Below, one piece after another: positions 7,038-15,359 of a stretch of DNA of 64,000 bases. The stretch comes from Bacillota bacterium (GTDB lineage: Bacteria > Bacillota > Clostridia > Christensenellales > Aristaeellaceae), in NCBI GenBank assembly GCA_030057655.1, contig JASGUQ010000041.1, positions 1 through 64,000 of the forward strand. Direction: 5' to 3'. Within the stretch, counting starts at the first letter, position 1; each line of letters begins with the position of its first letter. The notes beneath the pieces are model-generated. The model was given only the letters and a program-made list of their open reading frames with translations, did no database searches and was not told the origin of the DNA. Both the position numbers and the translations under genes were made by a program.

Positions 7038-9392
7038 ATGTCGTACTTTAACAAAAAAAACACCGCCTTCACCATATTGCTCAGGGTCTTTTCCCTGCTT
7101 CTGGTCCTGACGCTGCTTCCCTCTTTGCCGGCGGCGGCAGAGGAAAAGCCCGCGCCAAAGAACCTGTTCGGCAGCGAGCTGATGGACAAATCGGAAACGG
7201 TTACCTCAGCCGCCGCGGTCAAAGATACTCTTTATTTTCTGACTTCCACCTCTCTTTATGCCTACACGCCCGGGGATGAGAAGGCGCAGCGCCTGACGGA
7301 CAGCCATGTGGATGTCAAAAACGAGCAGGATGAGATCGTAAATTCTCTTTCCCTCAACGCCATCTTTTCAGACGGCGAACGCCTCCTGGGCTTCAACGGC
7401 AGCGATCAGCAGCTTTATTCGGTCAGTATCGAAGACGGCAAACTGCAATTGACCGATCCGGTCAAGCTGGATGTGGAGCAGTTCATGCAGGGGGACGGAA
7501 CCTTCTCCTATTTCGAAATGCCTATTTGGATGCAGATCCTGGACGGAAAACTGTACATGAAGTTCCCAAACTATGAAAACAAACCGGCGGATCTTTACAG
7601 CTTCGATCTGAAGACCGGCGAAAAGACGGAGCACAAGGTGGCCCACCTTCAGGCGATTACGCCTTATAAGGACGGCACCTACCTGGCGGTTTTCAAAGAC
7701 CCTCAGCAGTATTACGACGAGGCTACAAGCGAGCGCGTCTGGCCCAAGCTGGTCGTATACGATCCCAAGGATGAAAGCGTGACCCCGCACGCCTCCGGCT
7801 ACCGGTTTGATCAATCCGAGGTCGAAATCTTCAGCCTTTATTATGACGCGGCGGAGGACAGCCTCTATACCTGCACCGACACCGACCTTTACCGCCTGGA
7901 CGGGGATTTTAAAACCCCGCGCCTGATCGGCTACCTGCCCACCTTCGGTTCCTTCATGCAGCTGCCAAACGCGATCTTTTCCCTGGCTGACGGCCGCCTG
8001 GCCATCCTGACCGGGCAAAATGTTTTTGTCCGCGAGCGCACGGAAGCAGGCCTGACGGACACCGTCGCCCTCACCATGGCAGGCAGCCTGGACGACCCCA
8101 CCATCCTGTCCCGCATCATGATGGAGATGGACAACGTGGTCATCCGCCGCATGGAGGGCACGGAATACAACCAACTTACATCCGAGCAGATGGCGACCCT
8201 GTTTTTGACCGGCAACATCCCGGCCGACCTGATGGCCATCAACTCGCAGAGCTTTGACATGGACAACCTGATCAAAAAGGGCTACCTGGTTGACCTGTCT
8301 GGCAATGAGAAGATTACCGGCTTTGTGAATAAAATGGCCCCCAACCTGTCAAGCTCCCTCATCAAGGACGGCAAGATCTATGGCCTGCCGGCCAACACCA
8401 TGGTGATGCCGCTGACTGTTTATCCGGAGCGTTTCAAGGAACTGGGAATCGAGATCCCCACCAGCATCATGGGGCTTTTGGACCTGGTGGAGCAGTGGGT
8501 GGATGGCCTTGGCGAGAAGGATCCGGATTACACCCTGTTTTCCTTTGGGGATAACATGCAGGACAGCATGCGCCAGTATGTGTTTGACCGCTATGTGTCC
8601 TATGCTCTTGGCGCGGGCGATGAGTTAAGCTTTGATACCCCGATCTTCAGAAAACTGATGGAGAAATTAAGCAGTATTGATTTTGGCGACTACGCTACGG
8701 ACATCAGCATTGAGCAGCAGATGGACGACGGTTTCTGGCAGGATGTGTTCTCCAAAAAACAACTGATCGAGATCAATGCGGGGTTTGAGTTGCCCTATCT
8801 CGTATCCCGCAACAATTTTGAAGGCCCTGAAGAACAGTCCCAGGCGCTGGTTCTCCCGCTGGAAGATGGCATGGACGCCTTTGTGGAGGGCGATATCACC
8901 CTGTTCTCTGTGCTTCAAACCAGCGAAAAGAAAGAACTGGCCATTGAATTCCTTGGAAACTATGTGGACAAAATGGACGAGATTGTCAAAGCATCCTTTG
9001 ATCTTGAGGCGAATGAGCCCATCATTAACCCCAATTATGAACAGGAAGCCCGCCAGTTTGCGAAATACATCGCCGATATGGAAAAACAGCTGAGGGAAGC
9101 GAAAGACGAGGCTGTCAAAAGCAACCTGGAGCAGAACATCAAAGGCTTAAAGGAAGAAGCGGAGTATCAAAAACAGCGCAACCAATACCTGGCTACAAGC
9201 GATGTTCTGAAAATGATCCATTCCTATGTCTCCAATATGTACATCATGTCCGGCCGCGCAAACGCCCAGCGCCAGGCCTATTATGAGAATTATGAGCTTC
9301 GCCAGCAGTACTTTGACGGCGTCATCAGCCTGGATCAGTTCATCAAGCAGATGGATGACAAGCTGCGCCTGGTCCGTTTGGAATATCAATAA
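7038..9392 (+). CDS. Secreted fusion: beta-propeller-like domain + solute-binding protein + coiled coil
   Basis: 784 residues after AAGGAGG. Residues 1-37 are a signal peptide ending in PAAAEE, with no lipobox Cys. Residues about 50-335 consist of repeating strands such as LYFLTSTSLYAY, QQLYSVSIEDG, LYSFDLKTGE, LVVYDPKDE and DLYRLDGD, spaced as blades of a six- or seven-bladed propeller. From about 345 the chain switches to a family 1 sugar-binding fold (PADLMAINSQSF, DGKIYGLPANTMVMPLTVY, IPTSIMGLLDLVEQW). The last 130 residues hold a charged coiled coil (EKQLREAKDEAV, EEAEYQKQRN). Two permeases follow, so it is probably the receptor of an importer, with the propeller adding a second binding surface. 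Normal binding proteins are 400-550 residues; this one is far longer. Domain limits are by eye. Confidence 0.75.
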   Translation: MSYFNKKNTAFTILLRVFSLLLVLTLLPSLPAAAEEKPAPKNLFGSELMDKSETVTSAAAVKDTLYFLTSTSLYAYTPGDEKAQRLTDSHVDVKNEQDEIVNSLSLNAIFSDGERLLGFNGSDQQLYSVSIEDGKLQLTDPVKLDVEQFMQGDGTFSYFEMPIWMQILDGKLYMKFPNYENKPADLYSFDLKTGEKTEHKVAHLQAITPYKDGTYLAVFKDPQQYYDEATSERVWPKLVVYDPKDESVTPHASGYRFDQSEVEIFSLYYDAAEDSLYTCTDTDLYRLDGDFKTPRLIGYLPTFGSFMQLPNAIFSLADGRLAILTGQNVFVRERTEAGLTDTVALTMAGSLDDPTILSRIMMEMDNVVIRRMEGTEYNQLTSEQMATLFLTGNIPADLMAINSQSFDMDNLIKKGYLVDLSGNEKITGFVNKMAPNLSSSLIKDGKIYGLPANTMVMPLTVYPERFKELGIEIPTSIMGLLDLVEQWVDGLGEKDPDYTLFSFGDNMQDSMRQYVFDRYVSYALGAGDELSFDTPIFRKLMEKLSSIDFGDYATDISIEQQMDDGFWQDVFSKKQLIEINAGFELPYLVSRNNFEGPEEQSQALVLPLEDGMDAFVEGDITLFSVLQTSEKKELAIEFLGNYVDKMDEIVKASFDLEANEPIINPNYEQEARQFAKYIADMEKQLREAKDEAVKSNLEQNIKGLKEEAEYQKQRNQYLATSDVLKMIHSYVSNMYIMSGRANAQRQAYYENYELRQQYFDGVISLDQFIKQMDDKLRLVRLEYQ

Positions 9393-9401
9393 TTTAATCT
9401 G

Positions 9402-9431
9402 CCGCCTGCCCTGAATCTTTGGGGTGGGCGG
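9402..9431 (+). terminator. Hairpin between binding-protein gene and permeases
   Basis: CCGCCTGCCC (9402-9411) can pair with GGGTGGGCGG (9422-9431) including two G-T pairs or mismatches, followed by TAGCCTGTTTTCC and more T. A partial terminator here would make the receptor more abundant than the permeases, as in many sugar operons. Confidence 0.5.
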
Positions 9432-9496
9432 TAGCCTGTTTTCCTTTTTCCTGTTATACTTAAACTTAACTTTGGGATCATTGGAAAGCGAGCTTT

Positions 9497-10348
9497 ATGT
9501 TTGTAAAGAAAAAAAGCCTCTGGCTTTTCCTGTTGCCCGGTTTAGCTGGCCTCATGGTCTTTCATTTGGTGCCCTTCATCGGCGGCATCTATTTTAGCCT
9601 GACCGACGGCACCATCAACAACAACCTGGTCTGGTTTGAGAATTATAAAAGGCTCTGGGCCAATCAGGCGTTCCAGCAGGGGCTCAAAAACTCCCTGGAG
9701 CTTTCCCTGATGAGCACCCCGATCATCTTCCTGTTCAGTTTTATTCTGGCCGTCATGCTCAAATCCCTGCGCGAGCGCAGCCTGCCCTACCGCAACATTC
9801 TCTTGATGCCTTATCTGGTCCCATCCTCAGCGCTGCTCATCATCTGGATGGTCATCTTTGATTATGGCGGCATTGTGAACCGCCTGCTTGTGGGCCTGGG
9901 CCTTGAGCGGGTGATGTGGCTGGAGTCGGGTGCGCTGCGCGTGCCGATCATCCTCCTGTATGTCTGGAAGAACGTCGGTTTTTCCGTGGTCATCTTCTCT
10001 GCCGCCCTGCAGTCGGTGCCGGATGAGTACTATGAGTTCGCCATGCTGGAAGGCGCGGGGCCCATCCGTCAGGCAAGGAGCATCACCCTGCCCCTGATCC
10101 TGCCGACGGCCTTTCTGGTCTTCGTCCTGGCCTGGGTGAACGCCTTCAAAATCTTCAAAGAGGTGTATTTTATCGGCGGCGCCTATCCCCGGGATGAGGT
10201 CTACACCCTGCAGCACTTCATGAACAACCGTTTCTCCAAACTGGAGTATCAGGATGTCACGGCGGCCGCCTATTCCTTCGCGCTCATTGTCCTGGTCTTT
10301 TTCGCCCTACTATATTTAAGCAGGGGGGTGCGCGGCGATGACAGGTAG
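9497..10348 (+). CDS. Carbohydrate ABC transporter permease, MalF type
   Basis: 283 residues. The N-terminus KKKSLWLFLLPGLAGLMVF is the usual first segment of sugar permeases, followed by five more. The EAA loop EYYEFAMLEGAGPIRQ is intact. It forms the membrane channel with the next gene, which overlaps it by 11 bp. Together with the upstream propeller-SBP it makes a receptor-plus-channel set without an ATPase, so a shared ATPase is needed. The start ATG follows GGAAAGCGAG. The substrate is unknown but sugar is likely from the family. Confidence 0.88.
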   Translation: MFVKKKSLWLFLLPGLAGLMVFHLVPFIGGIYFSLTDGTINNNLVWFENYKRLWANQAFQQGLKNSLELSLMSTPIIFLFSFILAVMLKSLRERSLPYRNILLMPYLVPSSALLIIWMVIFDYGGIVNRLLVGLGLERVMWLESGALRVPIILLYVWKNVGFSVVIFSAALQSVPDEYYEFAMLEGAGPIRQARSITLPLILPTAFLVFVLAWVNAFKIFKEVYFIGGAYPRDEVYTLQHFMNNRFSKLEYQDVTAAAYSFALIVLVFFALLYLSRGVRGDDR

Positions 10349-11210
10349 GCTTTTTAAACGCGGACGGATCAGCCGGTTTGTCAACACCCTGCTTCTGGTC
10401 ATCATCTGCGCCCTGACGCTTTTGCCCATCATCCTGACATTCTTGTATTCCTTTTTCCCCATGTCGGAGATGAAGGCCTTCCTGAGCACCCGCAACAATT
10501 ATGACCAAAACCGCTTTATGGACGTGCTTCTGGCGCCTTCCATGGTGTCCCTGCGGCAGTACTATGACCTGCTGATTGATAAACCCCTGTATTTGCAGCT
10601 GTTCATGAACTCCGTGGTTTACACGCTCCTGATCCTGGCCGGGGAAATCTTCTTTATCCCCACCCTGGCCTATGCCTTAAGCTGCTTCCGTTTCAGGGGG
10701 CGCAATGCTTTGTTTTTCATGGTGCTCATGCTCATGCTCCTGCCTTTCCAGGTCACCATGGCGCCAAGCGTTTTAACCATGCGCACCCTGGGGCTGATGA
10801 ACACCCCCTGGGCGGTGATCCTGCCGCTGATGTTCGCGCCTTTCTATATTTTCCTGATGCGCCAGTTCATGGTGGGCATTCCCACTGACATGATCGAGGC
10901 CGGGCTGATGGACGGCGCGGGCACCATACGCACTTTCTTCCATGTGGTGCTGCCGCTTTCAAAGCCCATTTTGGGCGCGGCGGTCGCGCTTTCCTTTGCG
11001 GACGCCTGGAACCTGGTGGAACAGCCCCTGATTTATCTGGCCAATTCCCCCAACCAGATGCCGCTGTCCGTCATGTTCAACACCCTTTCTTCTTCCGAAC
11101 AGGGGGTCGTCTTTGCGTCTGCGGCCCTGTACATCATGCCCGCGCTGTTGATCTACTCTTATTTCCAGGAAGACATTCTCCTTGGCATTCAGCTGAGCGA
11201 TATGAAGTGA
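10338..11210 (+). CDS. Carbohydrate ABC transporter permease, MalG type
   Basis: 290 residues, six membrane segments; the EAA loop reads DMIEAGLMDGAGTIRT followed by VVLPLSKPI, typical of MalG-like proteins. It overlaps the MalF-type gene by 11 bp, so translation is probably coupled. Between the first and second segments is an unusually long external loop (about residues 35-85, including STRNNYDQNRFMDVLL) that could contact the enlarged receptor; that contact is inference. The HlyD-like gene starts 6 bp after its stop, which ties the efflux-like genes to the importer in one transcript. Confidence 0.88.
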   Translation: MTGRLFKRGRISRFVNTLLLVIICALTLLPIILTFLYSFFPMSEMKAFLSTRNNYDQNRFMDVLLAPSMVSLRQYYDLLIDKPLYLQLFMNSVVYTLLILAGEIFFIPTLAYALSCFRFRGRNALFFMVLMLMLLPFQVTMAPSVLTMRTLGLMNTPWAVILPLMFAPFYIFLMRQFMVGIPTDMIEAGLMDGAGTIRTFFHVVLPLSKPILGAAVALSFADAWNLVEQPLIYLANSPNQMPLSVMFNTLSSSEQGVVFASAALYIMPALLIYSYFQEDILLGIQLSDMK

Positions 11211-11216
11211 GGCAAT

Positions 11217-12629
11217 ATGAAAAAACGTAAAACGCTGAAGTGGTTGGTTATCTTTGTGGCAGTGCTGCTGATCAGCATGTTCTTTTCGCGCACCGTGCAG
11301 ACCATCACCACCCCCAAAATCCAGAAGATCAAGGCCAGCCGCGGAAAACTGGAGGAAAAGATCCAGGTGACCCCGCAGCTCAGTTTCCCGGATGGCGAGG
11401 AGATCTTTGTTTCAGACGCAAAAAAACTCAGCCTTCAGTTTACTGAGGTCCCCGCTCAGCAGGGCTATTATGTGAAGGCCGGCGACCTCTTGGCCAGGGC
11501 TGAGATCCCATCCCTTGAAGAAGAGAGGGAGAGGATGCTGGAGGATTATAACAATGCCATCCGCGAAATGGGCGAGCACATTGCAAGCAACATCCGCGCC
11601 GCCCATGAGTCCCCTCACAACCAGGTGTATGAGGCCTATTTTGAGGCGCTCACAAAGTATTATGAGAAGCTGGTGGAGGCGGAGGCTGCTGCCTTGATTG
11701 AGGAGTATGAACTGCCGGAGGAAGTGGCGGCCTGGGGGCGCTCCAGCCTGCCAAGCCCCACCCCGAACCCCCGCCAAAGGAAGGCAACGCCCACACCTGT
11801 GCCCCTGGCAGAGAACATCCCGGACAGCATGAAGGCTGTCATGCAGGAAACCTATGACCTTTGGGAGCAGTCGGAAATTGCCTTCAACAACCTCAAACAG
11901 GTCTATATCGGCGGCGGCCCTGTCAAGCGTGTGGGGGATAACACCTTTGAGTATATCAAAACACTGGATTCCTTAAAGCGCTCCGTCAGAGAAAAAGGCG
12001 ATCTTCTCATCGACCTGGATCGTCAGGCCAGCGGGCTTCGCGAGTTCCGTGCCCCGCACAACGGCTACCTCATCAGCTTTACCTTAAAGCGCGGCGAAAC
12101 CTTTGACGGCTCCAAGGAGCTTTACACCATCTCAAAAGAAGGCGAACTGCCCTTTTTGAAGGTCGACATCACCGATGTTCAAAAACCCATTGAAAAAGGG
12201 ACCAAGGTGGAGGCGGACAAGGTCTCGGGCCTGGTCGTCAGCGAGATCCGTCTGGGCGAAAACAACCGCAAGTTCGCCTACATCCAGCTGAGCGACGAGC
12301 AGATCTCCCAATTGGGCGGCATCAGCAAGCTGATGAACGACCCGCCCGCTTTAACCCTGGTCTACAAATCAGCGAAAACCACCACCCTGGTTCCCGCAAG
12401 CGCTGTGCGCACCGATGCCGACGGCACCAGCTTCGTCTATGTGATCAACCAGCAGTGGGGCGGCATGCTCAGCAACACCCAATTCACCGTTGCCAAGCAG
12501 AAGGTCACGGTGCTGGAGAGGTCAAACACCCTGGTCTCGGTAGCGGAAGACATCAACTACCTGGACATCGCCGACAGGGAGGACCGCACCATTTCCGATG
12601 GCCAGGCGGTCATGGAATATGTCGATTAA
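11217..12629 (+). CDS. HlyD/RND-adaptor-like membrane fusion protein
   Basis: 470 residues. One N-terminal membrane anchor (LKWLVIFVAVLLISMFF) is followed by an extracellular part. The two halves of a lipoyl/biotinyl-like domain can be seen: GYYVKAGDLLARAEIP near residue 85 and APHNGYLISFTLKRGE near 280, separated by a helical hairpin of about 190 residues with a proline-rich interruption (PSPTPNPRQRK). Beta-barrel strands with TTTLVPASAV follow. In Gram-positives such adaptors work with MacB-type ABC exporters, and the next gene is MacB-like. Its ATG lies 6 bp after the permease stop. Finding it fused into a sugar-import operon is unusual. Family is fairly sure, role unknown. Confidence 0.75.
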   Translation: MKKRKTLKWLVIFVAVLLISMFFSRTVQTITTPKIQKIKASRGKLEEKIQVTPQLSFPDGEEIFVSDAKKLSLQFTEVPAQQGYYVKAGDLLARAEIPSLEEERERMLEDYNNAIREMGEHIASNIRAAHESPHNQVYEAYFEALTKYYEKLVEAEAAALIEEYELPEEVAAWGRSSLPSPTPNPRQRKATPTPVPLAENIPDSMKAVMQETYDLWEQSEIAFNNLKQVYIGGGPVKRVGDNTFEYIKTLDSLKRSVREKGDLLIDLDRQASGLREFRAPHNGYLISFTLKRGETFDGSKELYTISKEGELPFLKVDITDVQKPIEKGTKVEADKVSGLVVSEIRLGENNRKFAYIQLSDEQISQLGGISKLMNDPPALTLVYKSAKTTTLVPASAVRTDADGTSFVYVINQQWGGMLSNTQFTVAKQKVTVLERSNTLVSVAEDINYLDIADREDRTISDGQAVMEYVD

Positions 12630-13857
12630 GCGCGTCGTTCTGGTCATCCTCACCTGCCTTTTGACAGGTCTTTTGGTTCTGCAGTCTCAGGGCGTTCCCT
12701 CGCTTTTGCAGTATGCCTTCCTGCCTCCGGATGAGATCAGGTCCCGCAAGGAGAAACCGGAGGAAGAAAACAAGGAGGACGATGACAATGAGGAGCAGGA
12801 GCCTGAGGAGGGTCAAAAGCAGGCTGAGGAGGAGACCCCGCTTTCCGCGTTTCTGAAGTCGTGGGAGACTTTTTTGGAGGATCAGGGGGATGCGATCAAT
12901 GCCGCCGCCCTCACCGCGCATTATCCATCCGCCGATCTATCCCTTAAAAAGGGCGGGAATGCCCAGGCGGAGCTGACCGCAGTGTATGGTGAGCTGCACA
13001 CCTTGAAAGAGGACTTGCTGTTAAACGGCAGGCATCTGTACCAGGAGGAGGTGGACCGGGGCGCGGCTGTCGCGGTCATTGACGAGGCGCTGGCCATCGC
13101 GCTCTTCCGCCAGGGCAGCCCGGTCAACCTAGAGTTCACCCTGAACAACCAAACGTTCCGCGTTGTAGGCGTGATCAAGCGCCCCAGAAACGTGGGGGAC
13201 AGGGCGGAACAATGCCTTTATGTCCCCTTGAAGGCCTTCAAAAACCAGCCCAATTGGGAACTGCTCATCGCCCAGCTTCGCACCACCGGCGGCACCGGCA
13301 CCCGAAACGGCGTTTCTGCCGCCCTGGCCCAGTGGCGGCCAGGCGGGGAAAGCATTGATCTGATCAAGGAGAAATACCGCGCCACCCTGCCTGTCCGCGT
13401 CCTTTTATGCGTGTTGGGCTTCCTGCTGGCGCTCTTTGGCGTCAGGTTGGCTTCCAGGGCGTCTTCCGCGCTTATTCAAAACTGCAAAGAGCGTTTGAAG
13501 GAGAAATACGCCATTCGGCTGCTTCCCCGGTTTATTGGCGTCGGGCTTTTGATCGCTGCCATGTTCGGCCTGGGCGTGGGCGCCATGATCTATGCGTTCG
13601 CCCGGCTTTTGGACCCGGTCTATGTTTTCCCGGAATGGGTGCCTGTCATCCTGGTGGAGCCGCGCGAGATCGCGCGCACCTTCTGGAACAACCAGACCGC
13701 AAACAACGGCTTGCTCAGCCTGCGCTCAAGGGAACTGAATTATTTGAGAAACATGGGCGGCTTTATAACAGCCCTGACCCTGCTCCTGACCTGGGCGCTG
13801 GCAGTTCCCCTTTATAAATTATTCTCTCTGATCAAAAAAGAGGACGAGTCTGAATAA
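12619..13857 (+). CDS. MacB/FtsX-like membrane protein with acidic linker, no ATPase partner
   Basis: About 412 residues from the ATG at 12619, which overlaps the HlyD-like gene by 11 bp and has AGGCGG upstream; an in-frame ATG at 12598 lacks support. Topology matches MacB: one N-terminal segment (VVLVILTCLLTGLLVL), an outer region, then three segments (VRVLLCVLGFLLALFGV, IGVGLLIAAMFGLGVGAMI, FITALTLLLTWALAVPLY). The outer region has a very acidic stretch of Glu/Asp at residues 45-75, then a MacB periplasmic-core-like piece: NGRHLYQEEVDRGAAVAVI, LAIALF and FRVVGVIKR. It is shorter than MacB and no ABC ATPase is encoded nearby, so it could be a mechanical or regulatory partner, not an exporter. 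Assignment rests on topology and the core motif. Confidence 0.6.
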   Translation: MSIKRVVLVILTCLLTGLLVLQSQGVPSLLQYAFLPPDEIRSRKEKPEEENKEDDDNEEQEPEEGQKQAEEETPLSAFLKSWETFLEDQGDAINAAALTAHYPSADLSLKKGGNAQAELTAVYGELHTLKEDLLLNGRHLYQEEVDRGAAVAVIDEALAIALFRQGSPVNLEFTLNNQTFRVVGVIKRPRNVGDRAEQCLYVPLKAFKNQPNWELLIAQLRTTGGTGTRNGVSAALAQWRPGGESIDLIKEKYRATLPVRVLLCVLGFLLALFGVRLASRASSALIQNCKERLKEKYAIRLLPRFIGVGLLIAAMFGLGVGAMIYAFARLLDPVYVFPEWVPVILVEPREIARTFWNNQTANNGLLSLRSRELNYLRNMGGFITALTLLLTWALAVPLYKLFSLIKKEDESE

Positions 13858-13878
13858 GGGGAATAACGATCAACAATA

Positions 13879-13913
13879 AAAAGCCGAAGTCTTTTTGGAC
13901 CCCGGCTTATTAT
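13879..13913 (+). terminator. Terminator of the transport cassette
   Basis: AAGCCG (13881-13886) pairs with CGGCTT (13903-13908), with further pairing inside around GTC/GAC, and TATTATTATTT follows. It sits 20 bp after the last gene of the cassette, before the convergent MFS gene. Confidence 0.6.
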
Positions 13914-13964
13914 TATTTCTTTGTTTCCCAGGCGCTTATTATCCCCATCCTGAACAAAACGAGT

Positions 13965-15206
13965 TCAGGACAAAAAAGGCAGCTTCATGCTTGGAATCTG
14001 CTTGTCCTTCTTGTGCTGAAGCCAGGCGCAGTACGCCATCAGCATGGCCGCGACCGCCTGCAGCGCCATGCAGATCAGGTTCAGCGCCCCGATGCCAAGG
14101 CTTTGAACCACCACTCCGGCTGTTGTGTTGCCGATGATGGAGGCGAGCGCGCCTGAAATGAAGATGAGGGACTGGGCGCGCACCTTCTCGTTTTGCCGCA
14201 CGATGTCATTGACAAAGTACACGGAGGTCACGCCGTAAAGCCCGTAACAGAACACGCTGAAGGCCATCGCGAAATAGATGCCGCCAATGCCGCCTGACAG
14301 GTAGATGATCACGGATTTGATGAAGTAAGCCGTTACCGAGACGGTCAGGATCGCCCGGGCGCGGAAGCGGCGCAGCAGCCTTGGCGTCATCAGCATCGCG
14401 GGCATTTCTACCCCCGCCTGCAAAAACATCGCCAGGCCAAGCGCAGCCTCGCTGCCGCCTTTTTGCTCAATAATACGGGTTAGGAACAGAAATGTGTTGG
14501 TCTGTCCCGCGCTCATAAAGAAGCCGGAAAGAAGGAACACGGTCAGAACCTGATTCCCTTTCAGCAGCTTTAAAAGGCTGGTCCTCTCCGGCGGCGTTGC
14601 CAGGGCCTGAACGGGGGTGTTTTCAGTCACCTGCTCGGGCTTGGGCAGAATCAGCGCCATCACGATGGCGACCACGATGCAGATCAGGGTGATGGGCATC
14701 AAAATGCTGGCGGTATAGCTTTCCAGCAAAAGCCCCAGGAAATAGGCGAACAGGGCATACAGGATGGCCGACATCCCGCGCGGCCAGCCCATGTTTAATG
14801 GGAGGCCCGCGTTGATAAACTGGACGAACTGCGCGTTATATAAGCCTGGCATCCCGTTGGCCAGCCCGCCTGTAAGGCTGTACACCAGCAGCATCATCAC
14901 CACCGGCATTGGTACCAGCGCCAAAATAGCGACCAGAGCCAGAATCACCAGGTATACGATCAGGATGATGTGTTTGAGCGGCACCTTGGGGTGGTTGTCG
15001 CAGAAGGTGGAAATGCCCAGCTGATAAAAGATGGTCACTGCGGATATCAGGGAGGCGGTCAGGCCGATCATGCTGTCGGAGAACCCGTAGTAGCTCAGAT
15101 ACACTGCCATAAAGCCGGAGAACGCGCAAAGGGACAGCCAATAGGATGAATGCATGGCTGCAAACTTGGCTTCTATCACAAGGGACTTGGGATGTTTGGG
15201 GCGCAT
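13965..15206 (-). CDS. MFS transporter (MFS_1-like, sugar/nucleoside symporter type)
   Basis: 413 residues with 12 hydrophobic segments and a long central cytoplasmic loop (about residues 200-225, EQVTENTPVQALATPPERTS). The N-terminus KFAAMHSSYWLSLCAFSGFM and GFSDSMIGL resemble the MFS_1_like group that includes oligosaccharide and nucleoside proton symporters. GGAGGTAAGT precedes the ATG. It is divergent from the alpha-galactosidase gene, with 153 bp between, so the two may serve one pathway, for example uptake and cleavage of an alpha-galactoside. The substrate is inferred from context only. Confidence 0.75.
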   Translation of the reverse strand: MRPKHPKSLVIEAKFAAMHSSYWLSLCAFSGFMAVYLSYYGFSDSMIGLTASLISAVTIFYQLGISTFCDNHPKVPLKHIILIVYLVILALVAILALVPMPVVMMLLVYSLTGGLANGMPGLYNAQFVQFINAGLPLNMGWPRGMSAILYALFAYFLGLLLESYTASILMPITLICIVVAIVMALILPKPEQVTENTPVQALATPPERTSLLKLLKGNQVLTVFLLSGFFMSAGQTNTFLFLTRIIEQKGGSEAALGLAMFLQAGVEMPAMLMTPRLLRRFRARAILTVSVTAYFIKSVIIYLSGGIGGIYFAMAFSVFCYGLYGVTSVYFVNDIVRQNEKVRAQSLIFISGALASIIGNTTAGVVVQSLGIGALNLICMALQAVAAMLMAYCAWLQHKKDKQIPSMKLPFLS

Positions 15207-15291
15207 ACTTACCTCCGGTTTTTGGACACCGTTTTCATCATACGGTTTGTGCCGGTAAAGTCAATAACAAAGGAATTGTTTTAGTGTTTTT

Positions 15292-15323
15292 TTGACACAA
15301 AACAGCGGAAGATAGACTATAAT
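15292..15323 (+). promoter_or_regulatory. Candidate promoter of the alpha-galactosidase gene
   Basis: TTGACA (15292-15297) and TATAAT (15318-15323) are 20 bp apart, longer than usual. A TAGACT at 15313 would give 15 bp. The sequence from TTGACA resembles that at 6939 (shared TTGACACAAAA). Confidence 0.4.
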
Positions 15324-15359
15324 GAGAAAGGTTTCACAAAACACATCAAGGAGCAAGAC

